From NCBI GenBank assembly GCA_015654535.1, contig JAATGU010000065.1, positions 1-55,633 on the forward strand: DNA of 55,633 bases. Reading direction: 5' to 3'. This DNA is from Bacteroidales bacterium. Lineage in GTDB: Bacteria > Bacteroidota > Bacteroidia > Bacteroidales > Bacteroidaceae. Of the stretch, positions 36,391-44,765 are shown one piece after another. The position numbers and the translations under genes were made by a program. Within the stretch, counting starts at the first letter, position 1. Every line of letters begins with the position of its first letter. The notes under the pieces were generated by a model that saw nothing but the letters and a program-made list of their open reading frames with translations, searched no databases and was not told the origin of the DNA.

Positions 36391-38760
36391 ATGAAGAAAG
36401 ATTTATTGATCACACTTGTCCTTTTAGCTGCATCTTCAGTCTATGCACATAATTATGAAAAAACTCAAAATGGAGTAAAAATACAAACGCAGGGTATGGA
36501 AATAGAAGTTCAGTTTTATGCTCCTTCCATTGTTAGGATCGTAAAGTATCCTGAATTTACTGCGCTGAACAAGCAAAGTCTCTCTGTTGTGAAACAACCC
36601 GAGATGGTAAAGTATCAGTCGTCCGTTCAAGATGATGTGGTTTATTTGTCTACAAATTGTATTAATGTATCTTTGAACACCGTGACAGGAAAAATTTCAT
36701 TTGTTGACAAAAAAAACAATCCTTTGTTTACGGAAAAAGACTATGGTACTCAGTTTACTCCTATAAAAGATGTTGATAAAGATAGCTATATCGTTCGTCA
36801 AGGTTTCTTGCTCGATAAGGATGAGGCTATTTATGGATTGGGACAACAACAAAATGGGAAACTCATTCAACGAGGAGAAAAAATTTTGCTTCGTAATAAT
36901 AATACGAGAGTCTGCATCCCATTTTTCCAATCTATAAAGGGTTATGGTCTTTTTTGGGATAACTATTCTCCAACTACTTTTTTGGATAATCCGCAAGAGA
37001 TGTCTTTTGAGTCATTGGGTAATTGTTCGGACTATTATTTTTTATACGGAGGAAATGGAGATGGAGTAGTGACGCAGATGCGTGATCTTACCGGACAATC
37101 TCCGATGTTACCCCTTTGGGCATACGGTTTTTTACAAAGTCGTGAACGTTATAAGTCTCAGGAGGAACCAGTAGAGGTTGTTGAGAAATATCGTTCCTTA
37201 AAAGTTCCATTGGATGGCATTATTCAGGATTGGCAATATTGGGGTCCTGATAGCAACTGGAATGCCATGAGCTTCGATAATCCTAAGTATTCGGATCCTA
37301 AAACAATGATCAACAAGGTGCACAAGATGAATGTACACATGATGATTTCCGTTTGGGCATCCTTCGGGCCAGATACCAAACAGTTTGCAGAGATGAAGGA
37401 GAAGAAAATGTTGCTGGATTTTGATACATGGCCACCTAATGCCGGAGTTAAGCCTTATGATCCTTTCAATCCTGCCGCTCGGGATATTTATTGGAATTAT
37501 CTGAATAAAGGAGTTTTCTCTTTAGGAATGGATGCTTGGTGGCTTGATTCAACAGAACCAGATCATTTGAATGTGAAGGAACAAGATTTCGATCAGCCTA
37601 CTTATTTGGGTTCTTTTCGTACTGTTTACAATGCTTTCCCGTTGATGACCAATAAGGGAGTGTATGAGCACCAGCGGGCAACTACTTCTGATAAACGAGT
37701 TTGTATTCTTACCCGCTCTTCTTTTGCTGGTCAGCAACGTTATGCGGCCAACACATGGTCGGGTGATATTACGTCTAGCTGGGACGTTCTTGCTAAGCAA
37801 ATTCCTGCCGGACTAAACTTCTCTCTTTGCGGTATTCCTTACTGGAACACTGATATTGGTGGCTTTTTTTCCGAAAGGAATTTTAAACGAGGAGTGAAGG
37901 ATAAAACTTTTCATGAACTCTATGTCCGCTGGATGCAGTTCGGAACCTTTACTCCGATGATGCGTTCACACGGAACAGATACTCCAAGAGAGATTTATCA
38001 GTTTGGCAATAGGGGTGACTGGGCATTTGATGTTCAGGAAAAGTATATCAATCTCCGTTATCGATTGTTACCTTATTTGTATTCCACAGCTTGGAATATA
38101 ACCAGTAAAGGAGGTTCCTTTATGCGTGCCCTTTTCATGGATTTTGCAGAAGACAAGAAAGTGTGCAACATAAACAATGAATATATGTTTGGCCGGTCGT
38201 TCCTTGTTGCTCCGGTGCTGAGCCCAATGTATGTAACCCGCAATAATGATGTAGATACGGAGGATTTTAGTAAGACAAAGACGCAGTCTGTTTATTTGCC
38301 GGAAGGTACCATCTGGTATGACTTCTGGACAGGTGAGAAGTTTAATGGTGGTCAGACAGTCTTAAAAGAAGTGCCTATTGATATCATTCCTCTCTATGTG
38401 AAAGCTGGAACGATTCTTCCTTGGGGGCCAAAGGTACAATTTAGCTCGGAGAAAAAATGGAATAATCTGGAATTACGCATCTATGCAGGGGCCGATGGAA
38501 AATTTGATCTTTACGAGGATGAAACGGATAATTATAATTATGAGAACGGATCATATACAATAATACCGATGCAATGGAATGAACGGACCAGTACACTTAC
38601 TATCGGAGAGCGTCAGGGCCATTTTATGAATATGCTAAAGGGTCATGAGTTTAATATTGTATTGGTTGATAAAAAAAGTGGAACCGGAGATAATGTTATT
38701 ACTAAAATAATAAAGAAAGTTTCGTATAACGGAAAAAGAATAACAGTGAAGCTAAAATGA
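36391..38760 (+). CDS. Glycoside hydrolase family 31 enzyme (alpha-glucosidase/alpha-xylosidase type)
   Basis: 789 aa with a cleavable signal peptide (LITLVLLAASSVYA). N-terminal beta domain, then the TIM barrel: LPLWAYGFLQSRERY, DGIIQDWQYWG, nucleophile D386 in DAWWLDSTEPD, and acid/base D459 in NTWSGDITSSW; RWMQFGTFTPMMRSHG follows. C-terminal beta domains complete. The WWLDSTEP form is the one I associate with xylosidase-like GH31 of polysaccharide loci, but alpha-glucosidase or other activity cannot be excluded. No PA14 insert is seen. It follows SusD in locus B and probably trims side chains in the periplasm. Confidence 0.9.
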   Translation: MKKDLLITLVLLAASSVYAHNYEKTQNGVKIQTQGMEIEVQFYAPSIVRIVKYPEFTALNKQSLSVVKQPEMVKYQSSVQDDVVYLSTNCINVSLNTVTGKISFVDKKNNPLFTEKDYGTQFTPIKDVDKDSYIVRQGFLLDKDEAIYGLGQQQNGKLIQRGEKILLRNNNTRVCIPFFQSIKGYGLFWDNYSPTTFLDNPQEMSFESLGNCSDYYFLYGGNGDGVVTQMRDLTGQSPMLPLWAYGFLQSRERYKSQEEPVEVVEKYRSLKVPLDGIIQDWQYWGPDSNWNAMSFDNPKYSDPKTMINKVHKMNVHMMISVWASFGPDTKQFAEMKEKKMLLDFDTWPPNAGVKPYDPFNPAARDIYWNYLNKGVFSLGMDAWWLDSTEPDHLNVKEQDFDQPTYLGSFRTVYNAFPLMTNKGVYEHQRATTSDKRVCILTRSSFAGQQRYAANTWSGDITSSWDVLAKQIPAGLNFSLCGIPYWNTDIGGFFSERNFKRGVKDKTFHELYVRWMQFGTFTPMMRSHGTDTPREIYQFGNRGDWAFDVQEKYINLRYRLLPYLYSTAWNITSKGGSFMRALFMDFAEDKKVCNINNEYMFGRSFLVAPVLSPMYVTRNNDVDTEDFSKTKTQSVYLPEGTIWYDFWTGEKFNGGQTVLKEVPIDIIPLYVKAGTILPWGPKVQFSSEKKWNNLELRIYAGADGKFDLYEDETDNYNYENGSYTIIPMQWNERTSTLTIGERQGHFMNMLKGHEFNIVLVDKKSGTGDNVITKIIKKVSYNGKRITVKLK

Positions 38761-38787
38761 TTTATTTATTAAAAAAAAATATAAGTC

Positions 38788-41172
38788 ATGAAAAATAAAG
38801 TATTAGTTCTTAAAATATTATTTTTGTCACTTATTGACTATTTACCTGTTAAAGCACAAATAAGTGCTCCTGTAGAGGCATTCCCGTTGATGAATGTGCG
38901 ATTATTGGATAGCCCTTTTAAACATGCGGAAGATTTGGATATTCAATATTTATTAGCATTAGAGCCAAATCGGCTTCTTGCTCCTTATCTTCGGGAAGCA
39001 GGTCTGACCCCCAAAGCTGAGAGCTATCCCAACTGGGAGAATACCGGACTCGATGGACATATTGGAGGACATTATGTCTCGGCTCTTTCACTAATGTATG
39101 CTGCAACAGGAAATCAAGAAATAAAAGCTCGTTTGGATTACATGCTTTCTGAATGGAAACGATGTCAGGATAGCGCGGGCAATGGATATATTGGTGGCGT
39201 ACCAGGTAGTAAAGCATTATGGGAAGCTATTTCCCGGGGAGAAATAAAGGCTAGTCCCTTTGAGCTGAACAAAAAATGGGTACCACTTTACAATATACAT
39301 AAAGTATATGCAGGTCTGTGTGATGCCTGGCTTTATACAGGTAATGAGGAGGCAAAGGAGATGTTGATAAAGATGACCGATTGGGCTATTCAACTTGTCT
39401 CCAAACTAAGTGATGAACAGATTCAGGAATTATTAAAGAGTGAGCATGGCGGCCTAAATGAGGTTTTTGCCAATGTCGCAGCTATTACAGGAGATGAGAA
39501 ATATTTGCAGCTGGCGCATAAATTCTCACATCAATTTATTCTGCAACCGTTGCTCAATAAGGAAGATAAACTGACGGGCATGCACGCAAATACACAGATA
39601 CCGAAAATTATAGGTTTCAAATGTATTGCTGATATTGAAGGTAATCAATCATGGAGCGAGGCCGCCCGTTTCTTTTGGGATACGGTTGTCAATCGTCGTT
39701 CTGTCTGTTTCGGAGGAAATAGTGTACAAGAGCATTTTAATCCGGTGGATGATTTTAGCAAGGTTATTGAAAGTGAACAAGGCCCTGAAACTTGTAATAC
39801 CTATAACATGCTGAAACTTACCAAACAGTTGTATTTAACCAGCAAGGATGACAAATACATTGAGTATTATGAACGTGCCCTTTATAATCATATCCTTAGT
39901 ACGGAAAATCCCCGTGTAGGTGGTTTTGTTTATTTTACGCCAGTTCGCCCCGGGCATTATCGTGTTTACTCGCAACCGCAGACCAGTTTTTGGTGCTGTG
40001 TGGGTTCAGGTATGGAAAATCAGGCCAAATATGGAGAGATGATTTATGCGCATACAGATAAAGAGCTATACGTGAATCTCTTTATACCCTCTCGTTTGAA
40101 TTGGACGGAGATGAAAACTGAAGTGATACAAGAAACTACTTTCCCAAATGAGGAAAATATTCGTTTGATTATTAATCCTGAAAAAAGAAAGACTTTCATC
40201 TTGCAACTTCGTTATCCGCAGTGGGTTGCTGCAGGAGCCTTTCAGGTTATAATCAATGGTAGAAATCAAAATATAACAGCACAACCGGGAGAATATGTTT
40301 CTATTGAAAGAAAATGGAAGAAAGGTGATGTGGTGGAAATAAAGGTCCCTATGCAAACAACTGTGGAACAATTACCGGATAAATCAAACTATTATTCCAT
40401 ACTTCATGGTCCTATTGTATTGGCAGCCAAAACTGATGGACCTCAGCAAGAAGGACTTTTTGCTGATGATAGTAGAGGTGGACACATTGCCAAAGGTCCA
40501 AAAGTACCTTTGAATAATTTGCCGATGATTGTATCTGATTCAGATAAGATTGCTTCATTAGTTCAACCTGTCCCCGGTAAACCAATGACCTTTACACTTA
40601 GTAATCTTTATCAGGCTAATAAAAACGAAACAATGGAACTTGTTCCTTTCTTTTGCATTTATGAATCACGCTACATAATTTACTGGCAGCAAGCTACCAC
40701 CAAAGGATTTAAAGATATTCTTCAACGTACGGAACAGAAGGAACTTGAAAGAATTAAGTCAGATGCAATAACTGTGGATAAAGTAACTTGCGGAGAGCAA
40801 CAGCCAGAATCCGATCATTTTATTCAGAGTGAGAATTCTTCTATAGGAATTATAGAAAACGTTCATTGGCGTCAGGCTAAAGGATGGTTCAGCTATCGAT
40901 TTAAAAATGTAGGAAATGAATCACTGTCTTCCATCTCCATTATATTTCGTGACTGGGACCAAAATTGTAAGTTTGAAGTCTGGGTTAATGGCGTGAAGCT
41001 TGATGATATAACTCAAACAAGTAATACATCAGGCAAAGAATCCGGTAGTACTCTGTATTCTTTACCCGGAGAATTGAAACAACAAAAAGAACTAACGGTG
41101 AAGTTTGTCGCTTTGCCAGGATATATTACTCCTAAAATAGTAGAAGTAAGATTACTGAAACCAGGGAATTGA
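38788..41172 (+). CDS. Glycoside hydrolase family 127 enzyme (beta-L-arabinofuranosidase-like, DUF1680)
   Basis: 794 aa with signal peptide ending VKA. The (alpha/alpha)6 barrel region is clear (NTGLDGHIGGHYVSALSLMYA, YNIHKVYAGLCDAWLYTGN). Zinc-site residues known in HypBA1 of this family are present: E334 and C336 in PETC and the adjacent cysteines C403/C404 in FWCCVGSG, one of them the likely nucleophile. E315 (QEHFNP) is the probable acid/base. Family members remove beta-L-arabinofuranose, for example from hydroxyproline-rich glycoproteins or pectin side chains. It lies 27 bp after GH31, in the same operon. Confidence 0.9.
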   Translation: MKNKVLVLKILFLSLIDYLPVKAQISAPVEAFPLMNVRLLDSPFKHAEDLDIQYLLALEPNRLLAPYLREAGLTPKAESYPNWENTGLDGHIGGHYVSALSLMYAATGNQEIKARLDYMLSEWKRCQDSAGNGYIGGVPGSKALWEAISRGEIKASPFELNKKWVPLYNIHKVYAGLCDAWLYTGNEEAKEMLIKMTDWAIQLVSKLSDEQIQELLKSEHGGLNEVFANVAAITGDEKYLQLAHKFSHQFILQPLLNKEDKLTGMHANTQIPKIIGFKCIADIEGNQSWSEAARFFWDTVVNRRSVCFGGNSVQEHFNPVDDFSKVIESEQGPETCNTYNMLKLTKQLYLTSKDDKYIEYYERALYNHILSTENPRVGGFVYFTPVRPGHYRVYSQPQTSFWCCVGSGMENQAKYGEMIYAHTDKELYVNLFIPSRLNWTEMKTEVIQETTFPNEENIRLIINPEKRKTFILQLRYPQWVAAGAFQVIINGRNQNITAQPGEYVSIERKWKKGDVVEIKVPMQTTVEQLPDKSNYYSILHGPIVLAAKTDGPQQEGLFADDSRGGHIAKGPKVPLNNLPMIVSDSDKIASLVQPVPGKPMTFTLSNLYQANKNETMELVPFFCIYESRYIIYWQQATTKGFKDILQRTEQKELERIKSDAITVDKVTCGEQQPESDHFIQSENSSIGIIENVHWRQAKGWFSYRFKNVGNESLSSISIIFRDWDQNCKFEVWVNGVKLDDITQTSNTSGKESGSTLYSLPGELKQQKELTVKFVALPGYITPKIVEVRLLKPGN

Positions 41173-41227
41173 ACTTCTGAACTTTACCTATAGATCACAA
41201 TTAAAAAATAATATAATTTATTGGAAT

Positions 41228-42094
41228 ATGAATTATCAATATTTATTAAATCTGATACTCTTTTCTTGTGTATTTCAGGTAAATGCAATGACAATTGAAC
41301 AGAATAACTTGAAGAGCAATATATTGCAACAAGAGGTTAGTTACTCTATCTATCTTCCACCAAGTTATAATTCTGACAATAGTACATATCCGGTTATCTA
41401 TTTGCTTCACGGTTATGGAGATGATCATACTACGTGGATACATAAAGGATGCATTGGTCAATATGCAGATAGAGCAATCAAAGAAGGGAAGATTCCTCCA
41501 ATAATTATTGTTATGCCCAATGCCGGAACTTCTATGTATGTTAATTCTTACAATGATAAAAATATGTATGAAGACTTTTTCATTAAAGAATTTATACCAT
41601 CAATAGAAAACAGATACCGCATAAAGAAAGAAAAGGAGAGTAGAGGTATTACCGGACATTCAATGGGAGGATGGGGATGTATGCTATATAGTCTGAAATA
41701 TCCTGATCTTTTTGTTGCTTCAGCTCCCCTTAGCCCAGGCATTCATGATGATAATGATATAATTACTTATGATGATAAACAATGGAATATTGTTTTTGGG
41801 GATATATTCGGTTTCAATCTTAAAGGTAACGAACGACTCACTGAGGACTGGTATAAAAACTCCATATTAAAAATTATTGAGACTAAATCAAAGATGGAAT
41901 TGTCGACAGTACACTATCGAATAAGTTGTGGTGACCAAGACTTTTTATTAAAAGGAAGTTTACTTTTGCATCAGGCATTATCAGATAAAGATGTTCAACA
42001 TGAACTTAGCATTAAAGGAGGAGGTCATACATGGAATTATTGGCGCGAAAATATTACAGAAACGCTTGAATTTATTTCTCGCTATTTTTGGTAA
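41228..42094 (+). CDS. CE1/esterase-D-type secreted esterase
   Basis: 288 aa with a signal peptide (LLNLILFSCVFQVNA). Alpha/beta hydrolase: oxyanion region YLLHGYGDDHTTW, nucleophile S145 in GHSMGGWG, probable acid among D236/D238 (SCGDQDF) and H267 in GGGHTWNYW. It resembles the putative-esterase family that includes feruloyl and acetyl xylan esterases. As the last gene of locus B it could remove ester groups from the imported glycan before the GH31 and GH127 enzymes act; the acyl group is unknown. Confidence 0.85.
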   Translation: MNYQYLLNLILFSCVFQVNAMTIEQNNLKSNILQQEVSYSIYLPPSYNSDNSTYPVIYLLHGYGDDHTTWIHKGCIGQYADRAIKEGKIPPIIIVMPNAGTSMYVNSYNDKNMYEDFFIKEFIPSIENRYRIKKEKESRGITGHSMGGWGCMLYSLKYPDLFVASAPLSPGIHDDNDIITYDDKQWNIVFGDIFGFNLKGNERLTEDWYKNSILKIIETKSKMELSTVHYRISCGDQDFLLKGSLLLHQALSDKDVQHELSIKGGGHTWNYWRENITETLEFISRYFW

Positions 42095-42378
42095 TCAATT
42101 TCTGATGATGCCTTATTAGAATTAAAATACTTCATTACCCCAACAATCCTTTCAGTGTGTTAATTATTTATTATTATTGTAATTAAATACAGGAACATCA
42201 AATTAAAGATATGGAGAATTTGTCTTTACATTCTTTTTTTCATTTTCAGGTGAAAAGCATACAATGTTGAATGCAATATTCAGTAACAATAAATTTATAG
42301 TCATTCTTACCTTTATGTTTTTAACATTCTCTACTTTACTACCTAAAAATGAAAAGAAGTTTTTTAGCTATATAATTT
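42095..42378. other. 284-bp convergent gap between loci B and C
   Basis: AT-rich. No clear hairpin terminator or repeat seen. A 45-codon plus-strand frame (42264-42401) with a hydrophobic core runs into the end of the opposite gene; I do not regard it as a supported gene. Confidence 0.4.
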
Positions 42379-44640
42379 TTATTTTTTCATTTGAATCATA
42401 ACCTTTATTCCTTCCGGACTATTCTCAAATTCTAATAAACAGGTTTTTGATATTTTATCCCATGAGTTTTTTGCTTCAATAATCGCTCCACTTTTATCAC
42501 TAACAATAACCTTAATTGGCTCTATAGGTAAATAGATACGAGAGACATTTGTTGTATTAATCGGGCTCTTTACTGTGAAGGAGTAGCAATTATCTTGGTA
42601 TAATTCATTGTATACGCGGGCAGCCCCACACAATACCTGAGGTTTATTGACATTGGTCACTTTTGAGAGGTCGTATAAAAAAGTTTGTTCTCCTGGATTG
42701 ACGCTCTTTTGAAGCACAACCGGAAGGGTTGGATCAAAGAGATCAATATAGGATCCTTTAATGATAAGAGGTGCGCTATTTGTATTTTCATCTACAACAG
42801 CTGCTATAATATACGGTCCGCGTTCCAGATAAAAATCATTCTTTTCTGTTAACTGTCTCGGTTCTACTGTATTCTCATATGCATCTTTTACTGTCTTGAA
42901 AAAAACTTTATCTCCTCCCGTGTTTAGTACAAAATCTTTAGGCTCTTCACGTATAACGAATATAGTGCCTTTGCCACAGTGATATTTACCCGTCTGAGGA
43001 TTATTTGCAATTCCCAATTGTTTAAACAGATGTAAAGATGGCGTTTTGTATTTCAAACTACCCGTATTCCACCATTCCATAACGCCTTGATAAGGATCCA
43101 TATCTTTTCCACAATAAACTAATGTGCCTCCATTCTTAACCCATTTAGAAATATAGGAATGTGTCTTTTCAGATAATGGTTTCATGTTGGCATATGACAT
43201 AATCAAGACTTTCAATCCATCCCAAGTATTGGCATATTGTAAATTTTCCATATGAATAATATCTACCGGAATGCCACGTTTAATCAACGGCAATGTTTGT
43301 CCATAGAAATTAGAAAACATAGGGTCTTCGTAGCCTGTATGTTCAGGAAACCGCTGAAACATCAACGAATTGGCCATTAATACACCAATACCATGTGAAC
43401 CGTTTACTCTATTGGATGATACTGGCATCTCATTGAGAGCGTTAATCATGACTTGCATTTGAGTAGAGTAATAACGGGGAATACGTTCTTTTTTATCGGT
43501 CTTAGGATTATTATATAAGCCTGTATATATTCTGTCCGGCCAAGGCATAATTTCATAGTCGGCAATCATGGGAAATAATAACTGAGCAGTGAAGGTCGCT
43601 TGATAATTTCGTTTGTAATCTTCCCAATCTTTAGATCTGTCTTCGATAGGATCGGTTAGAAAATAGATTTTTCGTTTGGTTGGAGCAACCATTGATTGCA
43701 TAGAACCGTATTCAAGGAATGCATTTTCAAAGACGCGTTCTTTTTTCTTTCCATTGTAAAATGTCGGTTCACGTGAAGTTCCTGTCCATACTTGGGCAAT
43801 GTAACCATCAACACATGGCAAAGAAGCCAGACTCGCCTCCGGACTAACTATTTGCCAGGAAGAATAATTAACCAGAGAATGTGTGGGAACATAACATTTT
43901 ACATCCATTCCTTTACTTTTTCCGTATTTCTTGGCATAAGTGAAAACTTCTTTCAAAGCATTGTAATAGAGATGATATTTGAGTTTGTTAGCTAAATAGG
44001 TGTTTTCGGGTGACTCATGTTGTGGGCGCCAAGGGAAACCATAATATTTAACCCATTCATCTTTGAATGCATCACTGTAACCAGCTCGTGCCCAGAATTC
44101 CGGCTCTTCTAAATAAATTACACTGATTCCAGCATCAATCACTCTTTTTATATGCTTTTCTTCCATGTATTTTATGAAATCTGAGGTAGGAACGATGTAA
44201 GGAATAAGTCTTCCATGCCAAATAGTATCTCCTTGCATAGTTTTTTGTCCTTCTCTTAGATGATTTTTCTTGCCATCCCACTGTCCGGTGAAGTAATCTT
44301 TATATTCTCCCCACGCAATGCCCGTCATAAAATGAGTACTATACCCCTTGTCTCTCCAAGATTGAACCCGTTGTTCAAAAGTCATCCCGGGACGATCCAT
44401 TGTACCGTATATAATGGCAACATCTCCTCTGTTATCTGTCTCTGCCCTCCATTCCCTGTCTGTCTGGAATACTGTTTTTTCTTTTGGAGTATTGGATGTT
44501 GATTGTTTAGATAAAGAAAACGATTTAGTCCCTTTTTTGTCTTTTGCTTCAATAATAGGTTTTTTCACCTCCTTCTTTTGAGCAAAAAGTGGTCCGGATA
44601 AGAATAGTAATGCTAAAATGGTATATACTGTTTTTTTCAT
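42379..44640 (-). CDS. Secreted putative glycoside hydrolase with GH42-like layout (family not assigned)
   Basis: 753 aa from the ATG at 44640 (signal peptide KKTVYTILALLFLSGPLFAQ); an upstream ATG at 44742 would add an atypical 34-residue leader. Residues about 70-390 look like a TIM barrel: RVQSWRDKGYSTHFMTGIAWG, IDAGISVIYLEEPEFWARAGY (E178, E179 and E181 are candidates for catalysis), CYVPTHSLVNYSSW, DGYIAQVWTG. About 395-520 resembles a class-I amidotransferase-like domain (GVLMANSLMFQRF, GLKVLIMSYANMKPL, WVKNGGTLVYCGKD) as in GH42 trimerisation domains. The C-terminus is beta-rich. It follows the GH127-like gene by 125 bp, so both probably share the HTCS-controlled promoter. Confidence 0.6.
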   Translation of the reverse strand: MKKTVYTILALLFLSGPLFAQKKEVKKPIIEAKDKKGTKSFSLSKQSTSNTPKEKTVFQTDREWRAETDNRGDVAIIYGTMDRPGMTFEQRVQSWRDKGYSTHFMTGIAWGEYKDYFTGQWDGKKNHLREGQKTMQGDTIWHGRLIPYIVPTSDFIKYMEEKHIKRVIDAGISVIYLEEPEFWARAGYSDAFKDEWVKYYGFPWRPQHESPENTYLANKLKYHLYYNALKEVFTYAKKYGKSKGMDVKCYVPTHSLVNYSSWQIVSPEASLASLPCVDGYIAQVWTGTSREPTFYNGKKKERVFENAFLEYGSMQSMVAPTKRKIYFLTDPIEDRSKDWEDYKRNYQATFTAQLLFPMIADYEIMPWPDRIYTGLYNNPKTDKKERIPRYYSTQMQVMINALNEMPVSSNRVNGSHGIGVLMANSLMFQRFPEHTGYEDPMFSNFYGQTLPLIKRGIPVDIIHMENLQYANTWDGLKVLIMSYANMKPLSEKTHSYISKWVKNGGTLVYCGKDMDPYQGVMEWWNTGSLKYKTPSLHLFKQLGIANNPQTGKYHCGKGTIFVIREEPKDFVLNTGGDKVFFKTVKDAYENTVEPRQLTEKNDFYLERGPYIIAAVVDENTNSAPLIIKGSYIDLFDPTLPVVLQKSVNPGEQTFLYDLSKVTNVNKPQVLCGAARVYNELYQDNCYSFTVKSPINTTNVSRIYLPIEPIKVIVSDKSGAIIEAKNSWDKISKTCLLEFENSPEGIKVMIQMKK

Positions 44641-44765
44641 AGGTAAAAGATTAAAATGATAATAACAAAGATACAAACTTTTTTTCATCTTCTTTGATGA
44701 TCGTATGGTTTTCATACTATTTATCGGATATCTGATATACATAATGCTTTTTAAATTTTAATAAA

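Noticed and set aside
42264..42401. 45-codon plus-strand frame with a hydrophobic segment in the gap between loci B and C
   Set aside because: No recognisable family, no clear ribosome binding site, and its last 23 bp overlap the end of the convergent enzyme gene. Could be a remnant, but the evidence is too thin.
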